From positions 1-64,000 of the forward strand of contig NZ_FYEZ01000002.1 of NCBI RefSeq assembly GCF_900187395.1: DNA of 64,000 bases, in the 5' to 3' direction. Source of the DNA: Kytococcus aerolatus. GTDB taxonomy: Bacteria > Actinomycetota > Actinomycetes > Actinomycetales > Dermatophilaceae. The translations under genes were made by a program, and so were the position numbers. Below, piece after piece: positions 7,740-19,009 of this stretch (the first letter of the stretch is position 1; each line of letters opens with the position of its first letter). The notes under the pieces were generated by a model, which did not search any database, was not told the DNA's origin, and saw only the letters and a program-made list of their open reading frames with translations.

Positions 7740-8788
7740 CCCGACCCGACGAGCCCCTGGTGCTCGGCATCGAGACGAGCTGCGACGAGACCGGCATCGG
7801 CATCGTCCGGGGGAGCACGCTCCTGGCCGACGCCGTCGCCTCCAGCATGGACGCCCACGCGGCCTTCGGGGGGGTGGTCCCCGAGGTCGCCAGCCGTGCC
7901 CACCTGGAGGCGATGGTCCCCACCATCGAGCAGGCCTGCTCGGACGCCGGGGTGCGGCTGGCCGACGTGGACGCGATCTCGGTGACCGCCGGGCCCGGCC
8001 TGGCCGGGGCACTGCTGGTGGGGGCCGCCAGCGCCAAGGCGCTCGCGCTCGGCCTGGGCAAGCCCCTCTACGGGGTCAACCACCTCGCCGCGCACGTGGC
8101 CGTGGACGTGGTGGAGCACGGCCCGCTGCCGGAGCCGATGATGAGCCTGCTGGTGAGCGGTGGCCACTCCTCGCTGCTGCTCGTGCCGGACATCACCCAC
8201 GACGTGCGCCCGCTCGGCCAGACCATCGACGACGCTGCCGGGGAGGCCTTCGACAAGGTCGCCCGGGTGCTCGGCCTGCCCTTCCCGGGCGGTCCGCACA
8301 TCGACCGGGCCGCGCGCGAGGGCGACCGGGTCGCCATCGACTTCCCCCGCGGCCTGAGCTCCCGCCGCGACCTGGAGCGCCACGAGTTCGACTTCTCCTT
8401 CTCCGGCCTGAAGACTGCCGTGGCCCGCTGGGTGGAGACCCGGGAACGCGACGGCCAGCCGGTGCCGGTGGCCGACGTCGCCGCCAGCTTCCAGGAGGCC
8501 GTGGTGGACGTGCTCACCCGCAAGGCCGTGGCCGCCTGCGCGAAGGAGGGCGTGGAGGACCTCATGCTCGGCGGTGGGGTGGCCGCCAACTCGCGGCTGC
8601 GCGCCCTGGCCGAGGAGCGCTGCGAGGCCGCGGGCATCCGGTTGCGCGTGCCGCGCCCCGGTCTGTGCACGGACAACGGGGCGATGGTGGCCGCCCTCGG
8701 GGCGCAGATGGTGATGCGGGGGCGGGAGCCCTCCCGGCTGGACCTCCCCTCGAGCTCCGCGCAGCCCGTCACCGAGGTACAGGTCTGA
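7736..8788 (+). CDS. tsaD: tRNA N6-adenosine threonylcarbamoyltransferase TsaD
   Basis: This 350-residue ASKHA enzyme transfers the threonylcarbamoyl group to tRNA A37. It opens with [12 protein letters not shown], has the metal-binding HLAAH (His116, His120), [10 protein letters not shown] and the C-terminal CTDNGAM with the metal-binding Asp. Length is typical. The ATG overlaps the rimI stop. Its own stop shares one base with the start of the NagZ-like gene (TGATG). Confidence 0.95.
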   Translation: MTRPDEPLVLGIETSCDETGIGIVRGSTLLADAVASSMDAHAAFGGVVPEVASRAHLEAMVPTIEQACSDAGVRLADVDAISVTAGPGLAGALLVGAASAKALALGLGKPLYGVNHLAAHVAVDVVEHGPLPEPMMSLLVSGGHSSLLLVPDITHDVRPLGQTIDDAAGEAFDKVARVLGLPFPGGPHIDRAAREGDRVAIDFPRGLSSRRDLERHEFDFSFSGLKTAVARWVETRERDGQPVPVADVAASFQEAVVDVLTRKAVAACAKEGVEDLMLGGGVAANSRLRALAEERCEAAGIRLRVPRPGLCTDNGAMVAALGAQMVMRGREPSRLDLPSSSAQPVTEVQV

Positions 8789-10545
8789 TGGGCGCTCGCA
8801 CCGCACGGGCCCTGGCCGTCGGGGCGGGGGTGGCTCTGCTCGCCGGGTGCGGTGGGAGCGGAGGGGGCCCCGGGGAGGCCGTGGGCACCGACGGGGCCTC
8901 CCGGACCAGCCGGCCCTCCTCCGCGTCGTCCGCGGACGCAGCGCCGCCCTCGACGTCGGCCTCGGCGCGCTCGTCCCGCCCGGCGGACGCCGGCTCCTCT
9001 GCGGGCCCGGCGAGCGCCCCGTCCCGCACCGCGACCGACCGGGCCGTGGAGGGGATGGGCGTCGAGGAGCTCGCCGGCCAGGTGATCGTCGCCGGGTACG
9101 AGGGAACCTCGCCCCGGGCTGCCGCCGAGCTGGTCGAGGACGGGTTCGGGGGCGTCATCGTCTTCGCGGCGAACGTGCCGGAGGAGGTCACCGCGCTGCG
9201 GGAGACCACGCGAGCCGTGCAGGCCGCCCAGGAACGCAGCGGACGGGACTGGCCGGCCGTCGTCGGGGTGGACCAGGAGGGCGGCCCCGTCCAGCGGCTG
9301 GGAGAGCCGGTCACGCAGCTCCCGGCCGGCATGGCCCACGGCGCCGCGGCCGACCCCGCCCTCAGCCGGGAGCTGGCCGCCCACTCCGGTGCCCAGCTGC
9401 GGGCGCTCGGGGTGACCATGGTCTTGGCCCCGGACGCCGACGTCACTGCCGGCCCGCAGGACCCCACCATCGGCATCCGCTCCCCGGGCAGCGACCCCGC
9501 GGCGGTGGCCGAGACGGCCGGGGCGCTCGCCGCCGGCTACCGGGAGGCCGGGATCGTCCCGGTGGCCAAGCACCTGCCCGGCCACGGCGGTGTCACCACC
9601 GACTCCCACGAGGGCCTGCCCGTCAGCGACGCCGGCGTGGCGGCGCTGCGGGAGCGGGACCTGCTGCCCTTCACCGAGCTGGCCGGGCAGGACGTGCCGG
9701 TGATGGTGGGACACATCGCGCTCACCGCGCTCGACGACGCCCCGGCCACGGTGAGCGCCGAGACCCTGGGGGCGCTGCGGGAGGAGCTGCCCGCCGACAC
9801 CCTCGTGGTGAGCGACGCCCTGAACATGGGGGCGCTCGACGCCGTCGAGGAGGAGTCCGGGACGGACCGTTCCGTGGCGGCCCTCGCGGCGGGGGTGGAC
9901 CTGCTCCTCATGCCCCCGGACGCGTCGGCCGCCCGGGCTGCGATCGTCGAGGCGGTCGAGGCCGGGGAGCTCCCCGAGGAGCGGCTGCGTGAGGCCGCGG
10001 CCCGGGTCGTGGCCACCCAGCAGGAGGTGTCGGAGCCGCCCTCGGAGGCGGTGCTCCGCGAGGGCGAGGGCCTGGCCGGACGCCTGGCCGCGGCCTCCCT
10101 GACGAGCCTCGGCCCCACCTGCTCGCCCGATGTGCTCGACCCGGGCGACGCGGTGCGCGTGGTCGGGGGGACCCGCGCCCAGCGGCAGGGACTCGGTGAG
10201 GCCCTCGCCGGACAAGGGCTCGAGGTGGGCTCCGGCGGCGGCTCGACCGTGGAGATCGTGGCCGGGGGCGAGTACGCCGCCGGCCGGGTCGAGGACGGCC
10301 GGATGCCCGGGGAGGAGGCCTCCGGGCAGGAGCCGAGCCCGGCACCGAGCCACACCGCGGACGTCGCGGTGGCCCTCGACGTGCCCTACGGCCTGGCCGG
10401 CAGCGACGCGCCGGTCCGACTCGCCACCTTCGGGGACACCCCGGCCACCCTCGACCACCTGGCCGCGGCCCTCGTCGACGGCGTGGAGCCCCTCGGTCGC
10501 CTCCCGGTGGAGGTCGACGGCGCCACCGACTGCTCCTCGCGGTGA
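8788..10545 (+). CDS. Glycoside hydrolase family 3 lipoprotein, NagZ-like beta-N-acetylhexosaminidase
   Basis: This 585-residue exported lipoprotein has a signal ending in the lipobox LLAGC (lipid Cys21), then a Ser/Ala/Pro linker to about residue 85. The GH3 barrel shows GVDQEGGPVQRL, KHLPGHGG (Lys261) and the nucleophile motif VVSDALNMG (Asp343). KHxPGHG with a downstream His marks the NagZ class, which removes N-acetylglucosamine from muropeptides. A further ~190-residue C-terminal region contains a GH3-C-like domain. Being surface-anchored rather than cytosolic is usual for Gram-positive homologues. It is translationally coupled to tsaD and ends the operon. Confidence 0.87.
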   Translation: MGARTARALAVGAGVALLAGCGGSGGGPGEAVGTDGASRTSRPSSASSADAAPPSTSASARSSRPADAGSSAGPASAPSRTATDRAVEGMGVEELAGQVIVAGYEGTSPRAAAELVEDGFGGVIVFAANVPEEVTALRETTRAVQAAQERSGRDWPAVVGVDQEGGPVQRLGEPVTQLPAGMAHGAAADPALSRELAAHSGAQLRALGVTMVLAPDADVTAGPQDPTIGIRSPGSDPAAVAETAGALAAGYREAGIVPVAKHLPGHGGVTTDSHEGLPVSDAGVAALRERDLLPFTELAGQDVPVMVGHIALTALDDAPATVSAETLGALREELPADTLVVSDALNMGALDAVEEESGTDRSVAALAAGVDLLLMPPDASAARAAIVEAVEAGELPEERLREAAARVVATQQEVSEPPSEAVLREGEGLAGRLAAASLTSLGPTCSPDVLDPGDAVRVVGGTRAQRQGLGEALAGQGLEVGSGGGSTVEIVAGGEYAAGRVEDGRMPGEEASGQEPSPAPSHTADVAVALDVPYGLAGSDAPVRLATFGDTPATLDHLAAALVDGVEPLGRLPVEVDGATDCSSR

Positions 10546-10548
10546 GCC

Positions 10549-10577
10549 CCGAGCGCCCCGCCCGGCGGGGCGCTCGG
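10549..10577. terminator. Bidirectional terminator hairpin
   Basis: A perfect 12-bp stem (CCGAGCGCCCCG with its complement) and a 5-base loop fill the gap between two convergent genes. There is no U-tract, as is common in actinobacteria. Confidence 0.8.
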
Positions 10578-10582
10578 AGCCG

Positions 10583-13500
10583 TCAGGCGGTCGGCTGTCC
10601 CCAGGCACTGATGCTCGTGGCACCCCGCCCGGCCGCCGGGGCCGAGGTCACGGCCCCGGCAGGCTCCGGCTCCCCGCGGGAGAAGCGCTGCGCGAGCCGC
10701 TCCACGAGGACGTAGAGCGCCGGCACGAGGACGAGGGTGAGCAGGGTGCTGCTCACCAGGCCGCCGATGACCACGATCGCCAGCGGCTGGCTGATGAAGG
10801 CGCCACCACCGGTCAGCTTCATGGCCATCGGCAGCAGGGCGCAGATGGTGGCCAGCGCCGTCATGAGGATGGGACGCAGGCGGTGGCGGCCCCCCTCGAG
10901 GACGGCCTCGTCGATCCCCAGCCCGCGCTCGCGGTACTGGTTCACGAGGTCGATGAGGACGATCGCGTTGGTCACCACGATGCCCACGAGCATCAGCCCA
11001 CCGATCATGCCGGCCACCCCGAGCGGGATCTGCGTGAGCACGAGCAGCGCGATCGCGCCGGTGGCGGCGAAGGGGATCGAGACGAGCAGGATGAGCGGCT
11101 GCACCAGGGAGCGGAAGGTGCCGACCATGATCAGGTAGACGATGCCGACGGCCGCGAGCATGGCCAGCCCCAGCTGGGAGAAGGCCTCCTCCTGGTCGCT
11201 GCTCGCGCCGCCCAGCGAGGCCTCGACCCCGTCCGGGAGCTCCGTCCCGTCCACGGCCTGCGCGAGCTCGGCGCTGAAGGTCCCGAGGTCGTCGGTGCCG
11301 TTGGAGACCTCGATGGTGGCCGAGCGCTCCCCGTCGGTGCGGGTGATGCTCACCGGCGACTCGACCTCCTCGACGGTGGAGACATCGCCGAGCGTCACCG
11401 GCCCCTGCGGGTCGGCACCCACCGGGAGGCGGCGCAGCGCCGCCACCGACTTCGGGGCGGTCCCCTGCTGGAGCACCACCTCGTGCTGCTCGCTGGCGAG
11501 AGTCACCTGGCCGACCGGGGAGCCCGAGAGGGCCCCGGCCACCAGCTGGCCCAGCGCGGCCTCGGGCAGCCCGGCGGCCAGGGCGGCCTCCCGGTCGACC
11601 GTGACGCGCACCGAGGGGACGGTGTCGCTGACGTTGTTCGTGACGTCCTCGGCGCCCTCCACCTCGCGCACCGCCTTCTCCAGGGCCCGGGCGCCCTCGC
11701 CGAGGGCCTCGTCGTCGGCGGCGCGGACGACGATGCTCGTCCGGTCGGCCGAGGGGTCCTCGGAGGCGCCGGAGACGGTGACCTGACCGGAGGCCTCCGT
11801 CGCGGCCTCCTCCACCTGGGCGCGGACGGCCTCGGCGTCCGTGTCGTCCGCCACGCTCACGAAGAGCTGTGAGGAGGTCGCCCCGCCGCCCATGAAGGCG
11901 GTGGAGCCGTCGCCGGGGTCCCCAACGGTGGTGGTGACGGTCTCGACGCCGTCCAGCGCGGAGATCTCCTTCTCCAGGGCCCGGGCGGCGTCGTCGGTGG
12001 CCTTCAGGGTGGTGCCGGCGGGCAGCTCCTGGGCCACGATGAGCTGGTCGTCCCCGGCCGCCCCCAGGAAGTCGGTCTTCACCAGGCTGGTGCTGGCGAT
12101 GGTGGCCGCGAAGACGAGCAGCCCCCCGAGGCAGGTGAGAAGCGGCCGGCGGATCACGCCACGCAGCACCGGCAGGTAGGCGCGCTGCAGGACGTCGGGG
12201 GCATCGTGCTCCGCGGCGTCGGCGGCCCCGGCGGCGCGGTCGCCCTGCGGGCGGCCCAGCAGCCAGTACCCGAGCACGGGGATGATCGTCAGCGCCACGA
12301 GGAGCGAGGCGAGCATGGCGAGCACGACGGTCAGGGCGAAGGGGCGGAAGAGCTCACCCACCTGTCCGCCGACGAGGCCGAGCGGCAGGAAGACCGCGGC
12401 GGTGGCGAGGGTGGAGGAGGTCACCGCCCCGGCCACCTCGCCGACGGCCCGGGGGATCGCCCGGCCCTTGGGCTCGCCGCCGTCGACGTGGCGCTTGATG
12501 TTCTCGATGACGACGATCGAGTCGTCCACCACCCGGCCGATCGCGATGGTCAGCGCGCCGAGCGTGAGGATGTTCAGGGAGTAGCCCGCCAGGTGCAGGC
12601 CGATCATCGCCATGAGCAGGGACAGCGGGATGGACACGGCGGTGACGAGGGTGAGCCGCACCGAGAGCAGGAAGACGAGCACCACGAGGATCGCGAAGCC
12701 CAGGCCGAGCAGGCCCTCGGTGGTGAGGTCGTGGATGGACTGCTCGATGAAGGGGGCCTGGTCGAAGACCACCGTGAGCTCACCGCCCTCGCCGATCTGC
12801 TCGTCCAGCTCGTCGAGCTTCTCCTCCACGGCGTTGCTGATCGCCACGGTGTTCCCGTCGGGCGTCTTGACGATACCGAGGGTCAGGGCGTCGCGTCCGT
12901 CGGTGCGGGTGTGGCCGGTGGCCGGCGGGGTCTCGAGGGTGACCTCAGCGACCTCCTCCAGGGTGGGCGCCTCCGCCGGGGTCTCCTGCGGGGCGGGGGA
13001 CTGCTGCGCAGCTGCCGCACCCTCCGCCGCGGTCGGGTCCTGGCCGCCGGTTCCGCCGGTGGCCGGGGTGGCGGCCAGCGGGAGGGAGCGCAGCTCGTCG
13101 AGGCTCTTGAGGCCGGAACCCACCTGCACCTGCAGGGCGGTGTCACCGTCGGTCAGCGAGCCGGCCGGGACCACCACGCCGTTGGACTGCAGGGCGGTGG
13201 TGATCGTCTGCGGGGTGATCCCGGCCTGCGCGGCCTTCTCCTGGTCGAGCTGGATCTCCACCCGCTCGGTGGGGGCGCCGGAGAGCTGCACCTCGCGGAC
13301 GCCCCGGATCTTCTCCAGCTCGGGCACCACCTTCTCCTCCAGCGCAGTGGCCAGCTGGCGGGCGTCCGTGTCGCCGGTGGCGGAGACCTGCATGATCGGG
13401 AAGGCGTCGAAGGCCCCGACGATGACCTGCGGGTCGGAACCCTCGGGCAGGTCCAGCCCCGCCAGCTCGGAGCTCAGCGCCGCCTTCGCGTCGTCCAGCG

Positions 13501-13801
13501 AGGTGCCGTACTCCAGCTCCACCTGCACCATCGACATGCCGGCGCTGGAGGTGGACTCGATGGTCTTCACGCCGTCCAGCCGGTCGGCGGCCTGCTCCAC
13601 CGGGACGGTCACCCGGGACTCGACCACCTCGGAGTCGGCGCCGGGCACGGGCGTGGCGGCCACGACGAGCGGGAACTCCAGCGAGGGGAGCAGCTCCTGC
13701 TTCAGGGAGGTCGTGGAGAACAGACCCGTGATGATCGTGAGGATCGCGGCCAGTGCCACGAGTGCTCGGTTGCGGAGGGACAGGCGCGAGAGGGCGGTCA
13801 C
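10583..13801 (-). CDS. RND-family efflux transporter (HAE/SwrC-like)
   Basis: This 1072-residue inner-membrane exporter has the classic RND plan: one N-terminal transmembrane helix, a large extracytoplasmic domain, a bundle of helices, then a repeat of both. The proton-relay segment GRVVDDSIVVIENI is present with its paired Asp. The first loop carries an Ala/Pro/Gln-rich insertion (around residues 245-285). No membrane-fusion or outer-membrane partner is nearby, as expected in a monoderm. Substrates in Gram-positives include lipopeptides and surfactin-like compounds, so its substrate here is a guess. The GTG start overlaps the methyltransferase stop (GTGA). Confidence 0.87.
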   Translation of the reverse strand: MTALSRLSLRNRALVALAAILTIITGLFSTTSLKQELLPSLEFPLVVAATPVPGADSEVVESRVTVPVEQAADRLDGVKTIESTSSAGMSMVQVELEYGTSLDDAKAALSSELAGLDLPEGSDPQVIVGAFDAFPIMQVSATGDTDARQLATALEEKVVPELEKIRGVREVQLSGAPTERVEIQLDQEKAAQAGITPQTITTALQSNGVVVPAGSLTDGDTALQVQVGSGLKSLDELRSLPLAATPATGGTGGQDPTAAEGAAAAQQSPAPQETPAEAPTLEEVAEVTLETPPATGHTRTDGRDALTLGIVKTPDGNTVAISNAVEEKLDELDEQIGEGGELTVVFDQAPFIEQSIHDLTTEGLLGLGFAILVVLVFLLSVRLTLVTAVSIPLSLLMAMIGLHLAGYSLNILTLGALTIAIGRVVDDSIVVIENIKRHVDGGEPKGRAIPRAVGEVAGAVTSSTLATAAVFLPLGLVGGQVGELFRPFALTVVLAMLASLLVALTIIPVLGYWLLGRPQGDRAAGAADAAEHDAPDVLQRAYLPVLRGVIRRPLLTCLGGLLVFAATIASTSLVKTDFLGAAGDDQLIVAQELPAGTTLKATDDAARALEKEISALDGVETVTTTVGDPGDGSTAFMGGGATSSQLFVSVADDTDAEAVRAQVEEAATEASGQVTVSGASEDPSADRTSIVVRAADDEALGEGARALEKAVREVEGAEDVTNNVSDTVPSVRVTVDREAALAAGLPEAALGQLVAGALSGSPVGQVTLASEQHEVVLQQGTAPKSVAALRRLPVGADPQGPVTLGDVSTVEEVESPVSITRTDGERSATIEVSNGTDDLGTFSAELAQAVDGTELPDGVEASLGGASSDQEEAFSQLGLAMLAAVGIVYLIMVGTFRSLVQPLILLVSIPFAATGAIALLVLTQIPLGVAGMIGGLMLVGIVVTNAIVLIDLVNQYRERGLGIDEAVLEGGRHRLRPILMTALATICALLPMAMKLTGGGAFISQPLAIVVIGGLVSSTLLTLVLVPALYVLVERLAQRFSRGEPEPAGAVTSAPAAGRGATSISAWGQPTA

Positions 13802-15144
13802 GCGCTCAGGATAGGGGGTGCGATCTCCAGCGCCAGCTGCCGGTCACCCACCCGGGTCAGCAGGAGGATGGCACGGCGGGTCCCGGTGGTGCGGACCCCC
13901 TTCCGGACGGTCGCCGGGTCGACCGTCGACCCGTGCTTGCGGACCACCAGGTCACCGACCTCGGTGCGCCGTGCCCACTGGCGGATCGCCTTCGGCCGCG
14001 GGGCGAGCAGCTCGACGATCCGGTGCGTGCGGGTCCAGGCCGAGCCGGCCGGGGAGTCGCTGGTGCCCCAGCCCACCCCGGGGCCCAGCTCGGCGTCCCC
14101 GGGTCCCAGGGCCACGCCCAGCAGCCCGGCCTGGGAGAGCGCGGGGTCGGGCTCGACGAGAAAGGTGCCCGGCTCGTCCTGCGAGCCCAGCACCCGGTGC
14201 CCTTCCGCGGGCAGCTGGGAGGAGTCGGCGTGGGCCAGCACGCTGCCGTCGGTGCCCAGCCGGGTGGCGCTGCGGGTGCCGGCCCGGGGCACGGTGGGGG
14301 AGACCGGGGCAGGGTCGTCTTGGGGGCGCAGGGCCGGCCCCATCCACAGGACGGCCTCCACCAGGTCGCCGGCGTGGCTCACCCACTGGGCGTGGGCGCC
14401 GGGCGGGATGTCGGCGTGTCGCCAGCCGGGCCCCACCTTGCAGCCGGTGAGGGCGGCCCGCTGCGCCAGGGTGGTCACGAGATCCAGCGAGGGGCGCAGG
14501 TCCTGGGGACTGCTGACCCGGCGGGCGCGACCGGTGGCGTCCGCCACCCCGGTGCGCCGGGCCGGGTCGAACCACAGCCCCCAGCGGGCCGGGTCCACGC
14601 CCTCCGGCCGGGCCAGGGTCGCGTCGGCCTCGTCGTGCACCACCCGGCCGAGTCCGGCCAGGTTGTGCGCGGCGGCGGCCGCGGTCTGCTCGTCGGCCTC
14701 GATGCCGGTGACGTTCAGACCCGCGGCGGCCAGCGCGTGGGTGTCGGCGCCCAGCCCGCACCCCACGTCCGTGACCTGCTCGACACCGGCTGCCCGGAGG
14801 ACGGCGGCGTGGAGGGCGGCCACCTGCCAGCGGGTGGCCTGCTCCACCCCGGCGCGGGTGAGCAGCATCGCGTCCACGCGGTCGCCGAGCTTGATCCGGG
14901 CCCGCTCCCGGAGCTCGGCCTGGCTCAGGGCGGCCGCGGCCCGTTCGGGGGCGATGCCGGCTGCCCGGAGGGCGGCTCCGGCGGCCAGCGGGTCCGTGGC
15001 CCTCCCGCTGGTCTCCAGCTCGGCCAGCGCGGCGTCCAGCACGGCGTCGTGGCCGGGGGCCACGGAGCGGAGGAGCGCGGCCCCCTCCAGGGGCTCCCCG
15101 GGCTGCGGGGCGGGAGGGACGGGGCAGGGGCGGGCGTCATCCAT
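13798..15144 (-). CDS. Class I SAM-dependent methyltransferase with THUMP-like domain
   Basis: This 448-residue protein has an alpha-helical N-terminus and a Rossmann methyltransferase core with motif I VTDVGCGLGADTHALA. LWFDPARRTG resembles the catalytic loop of this group. The C-terminal region (VGDLVVRKHGSTVDPATVRK) corresponds to the THUMP-like domain seen in actinobacterial proteins of this family. RNA is the likely substrate by analogy with THUMP enzymes; this is inference. ATG 15144 is preferred over a longer opening that would overlap the divergent phospholipase gene. It lies upstream of, and is coupled to, the RND exporter. Confidence 0.8.
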   Translation of the reverse strand: MDDARPCPVPPAPQPGEPLEGAALLRSVAPGHDAVLDAALAELETSGRATDPLAAGAALRAAGIAPERAAAALSQAELRERARIKLGDRVDAMLLTRAGVEQATRWQVAALHAAVLRAAGVEQVTDVGCGLGADTHALAAAGLNVTGIEADEQTAAAAAHNLAGLGRVVHDEADATLARPEGVDPARWGLWFDPARRTGVADATGRARRVSSPQDLRPSLDLVTTLAQRAALTGCKVGPGWRHADIPPGAHAQWVSHAGDLVEAVLWMGPALRPQDDPAPVSPTVPRAGTRSATRLGTDGSVLAHADSSQLPAEGHRVLGSQDEPGTFLVEPDPALSQAGLLGVALGPGDAELGPGVGWGTSDSPAGSAWTRTHRIVELLAPRPKAIRQWARRTEVGDLVVRKHGSTVDPATVRKGVRTTGTRRAILLLTRVGDRQLALEIAPPILSA

Positions 15145-15266
15145 GGCGGGCCCAGTCTCCCACCCGGCCGCGGTGGGGGGAGAAGTCTGGAAGGATCGGG
15201 GCAGGTCGTCGGAGCCGGAGCGATCCCGCACCGCCAGCCCGTCCCGCCGCAGCCGAAGGAGACGTC

Positions 15267-16499
15267 GTGCCACACCGCCGCATCGGACACTGGGTGGCCG
15301 GTGCCGCCGCGCTCCAGCTCGTCGCCCGGGGGGCCACCGTCTCCGGTCTGGTCCTCAGCAACCGACGTCGGAAGCGGCGCGAGCCCTCACCCTCCGGCTT
15401 CCCGGTGCTGGAGCCGGCGCAGGAGACCATCGGCGACTCGGTGATCACCACGTACACCTACGGCGAGGACGTCTTCGCCGACATGCTCGAGGCCATCCAC
15501 GGGGCGCAGCACGAGATCCTCTTCGAGACCTTCATCCTCAAGGGGGATGCGGTCGGGCAGACCTTCAAGCAGGCGCTGGTCGACGCCGCGGACCGCGGGG
15601 TCCGGGTGCACGTGGTCTTCGACGACTTCGGCTCCTTCACCGTGCCGCGGGAGTTCAAGCGCTGGCCGGAGAACGTGCACCTCATGCGCTACCCGCTCGT
15701 CACGCCGCGGGTGCTCCTCGGTCCGCGCCACTGGGGGCGGGACCACCGCAAGATCCTCGTGGTGGACCGGCACACCGGGTTCGTCGGCGGGTACAACATC
15801 GGGGACCTCTACGCCACGCGCTGGCGGGACACGCACGTCCGGGTCGAGGGACCGGCGGCGCACGAGCTGGAGAACTGCTTCGTGGACTTCTGGAACCACA
15901 ATCGCACGGAGGACCAGCCCGAGCTGAGCGACGACCGGGAGCGCGGCTGGGACCCGCGGATCCGGGGCCACCGCAACGCCCCCTCGCGGCTGCTCTTCCC
16001 GGTGCGGGGGATATACCTCGAGGCGATCGACCGCTCCCGGCGCTCGGTGTGGATCACGCAGGGCTACTTCATCCCGGACGCCGAGATCCTCGAGGAGCTC
16101 CTCCTGGCCCGGAAGCGAGGGGTGGACGTCAAGGTGATCCTGCCGGAGCGCTCCAACCACGTGGTGGCCGACTGGGTGGCGCGCTACCACTTCCAGCGGC
16201 TGCTGGAGGGCGGGGTGGAGCTGTGGCTGTACCAAGGGGCGATGGTGCACGCCAAGACTGCGGTGATCGACGGTTTCTGGGCCACGGTCGGGACGGCGAA
16301 CATCGACCGTCTCTCGATGACCGGGAACTACGAGATCAACCTGGAGATCCTGGACGAGGCGCAGGCGGCGCAGATGGAGCGCGTGTTCGAGCGGGATCTC
16401 ACGAACTGCCGGCGGCTCACCCTGGCCGAGTGGCGGCGGCGCCCCTGGTGGGCCCGCGGGGTGGAGCGCATCCTGCAGCCCCTGCAGCCCCTGCTCTGA
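15267..16499 (+). CDS. Phospholipase D-family protein, cardiolipin-synthase-like
   Basis: This 410-residue protein has two HKD motifs: HRKILVVD with His160/Lys162 and VHAKTAVID with His328/Lys330, followed by GTANID. A short hydrophobic N-terminal stretch (about 8-28) may anchor it to the membrane. Cardiolipin synthases of this family join two phosphatidylglycerols; other members hydrolyse phospholipids. The GTG start has a good ribosome binding site, AAGGAGA, a few bases upstream. It reads toward groES but is separated from it by the CIRCE-controlled promoter. Confidence 0.83.
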   Translation: MPHRRIGHWVAGAAALQLVARGATVSGLVLSNRRRKRREPSPSGFPVLEPAQETIGDSVITTYTYGEDVFADMLEAIHGAQHEILFETFILKGDAVGQTFKQALVDAADRGVRVHVVFDDFGSFTVPREFKRWPENVHLMRYPLVTPRVLLGPRHWGRDHRKILVVDRHTGFVGGYNIGDLYATRWRDTHVRVEGPAAHELENCFVDFWNHNRTEDQPELSDDRERGWDPRIRGHRNAPSRLLFPVRGIYLEAIDRSRRSVWITQGYFIPDAEILEELLLARKRGVDVKVILPERSNHVVADWVARYHFQRLLEGGVELWLYQGAMVHAKTAVIDGFWATVGTANIDRLSMTGNYEINLEILDEAQAAQMERVFERDLTNCRRLTLAEWRRRPWWARGVERILQPLQPLL

Positions 16500-16515
16500 G
16501 CCCCCGCGACAGGTG

Positions 16516-16542
16516 CTGGCACTCGGCTTGACCGAGTGCCAA
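16516..16542 (+). promoter_or_regulatory. CIRCE element 1 (HrcA operator)
   Basis: CTGGCACTC-N9-GAGTGCCAA matches the CIRCE inverted repeat consensus (TTAGCACTC-N9-GAGTGCTAA). It lies about 160 bases upstream of groES. Its spacer contains the -35 box, so bound HrcA would occlude RNA polymerase. Confidence 0.92.
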
Positions 16543-16557
16543 TGGCGCGCCTAGATT
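16528..16557 (+). promoter_or_regulatory. groES-groEL promoter
   Basis: TTGACC (16528-16533) and TAGATT (16552-16557) are separated by 18 bases. The -35 lies inside the first CIRCE and the -10 between the two CIRCE elements. The leader to groES is about 140 bases. Confidence 0.75.
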
Positions 16558-16562
16558 TGCTG

Positions 16563-16589
16563 CTGGCACTCAGCACCCGCGGGTGCCAG
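16563..16589 (+). promoter_or_regulatory. CIRCE element 2 (degenerate HrcA operator)
   Basis: CTGGCACTC-N9-GGGTGCCAG is a second CIRCE-like repeat with one mismatch in the right arm. It begins just after the -10, so it covers the expected transcription start. Its centre lies 47 bases from that of the first element. Confidence 0.8.
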
Positions 16590-16702
16590 CCCCCGGGGCC
16601 ACCGCGACGGACCCGGTCGGCTGCAGGCGCGGGTGCCGACATCGAAGGAACCGTCGCGCCACGGCACTCGCCGGGCGCCTTGCGCAGAAGAGAGGAAGGT
16701 CC

Positions 16703-16999
16703 ATGGCCACCATCAAGCCGCTCGAGGACCGGATCGTCGTCAAGGCCGTCGAGGCCCAGCAGACCACCGCCTCCGGCCTGGTCATCCCGGACACCGCCCA
16801 GGAGAAGCCGCAGGAGGGCGAGGTCATCGCCGTCGGCCCGGGTCGCTTCAACGAGGACGGCGACGAGCGCGTCCCGATGGACATCTCCGTCGGCGACCGG
16901 GTCATCTACTCCAAGTACGGCGGCACCGAGGTGAAGTACGACGGCGAGGAGCTGCTCATCCTGGGCGCTCGCGACGTGCTCGCCATCATCGAGCGCTGA
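16703..16999 (+). CDS. groES: Co-chaperonin GroES
   Basis: This 98-residue GroES forms the heptameric lid of the chaperonin. It starts [14 protein letters not shown], has the mobile loop [14 protein letters not shown] that contacts GroEL, and the roof segment GPGRFNEDG. It has a good ribosome binding site (GAGGAAGG). Heat-shock control through HrcA is predicted by the two CIRCE elements upstream. Confidence 0.97.
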   Translation: MATIKPLEDRIVVKAVEAQQTTASGLVIPDTAQEKPQEGEVIAVGPGRFNEDGDERVPMDISVGDRVIYSKYGGTEVKYDGEELLILGARDVLAIIER

Positions 17000-18781
<1,782 letters not shown>

Positions 18782-18803
18782 CCCGGCCTGAGGGTCCCTG
18801 ACC

Positions 18804-18866
18804 GGGGCCGTCGCGGTCGACCGGCCCCCGCCCGGGGCGCTCCACCACGCTGCGGTGCGGTGGAGC
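18804..18866 (+). terminator. Tandem hairpins, likely groEL terminator
   Basis: GGGGCCG (18804-18810) pairs with CGGCCCC (18822-18828). A second stem, GCTCCACC (18839-18846) with GGTGGAGC (18859-18866), follows. Together they sit 20-90 bases after groEL. Confidence 0.55.
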
Positions 18867-19009
18867 CCCGGCGCGGGGGCCTTCTGCGTCTGCCGGTGCC
18901 CCTGCTGCCCCCTCGTCCGGCCCCTCCGGCCCGCCCCCGTGTCGCGGGGGAGTGCATCCGGCGCGGGTGGAGAGGCCGGTGCGCTGGTGGGTGTGGTGGA
19001 CTGGGGGAC

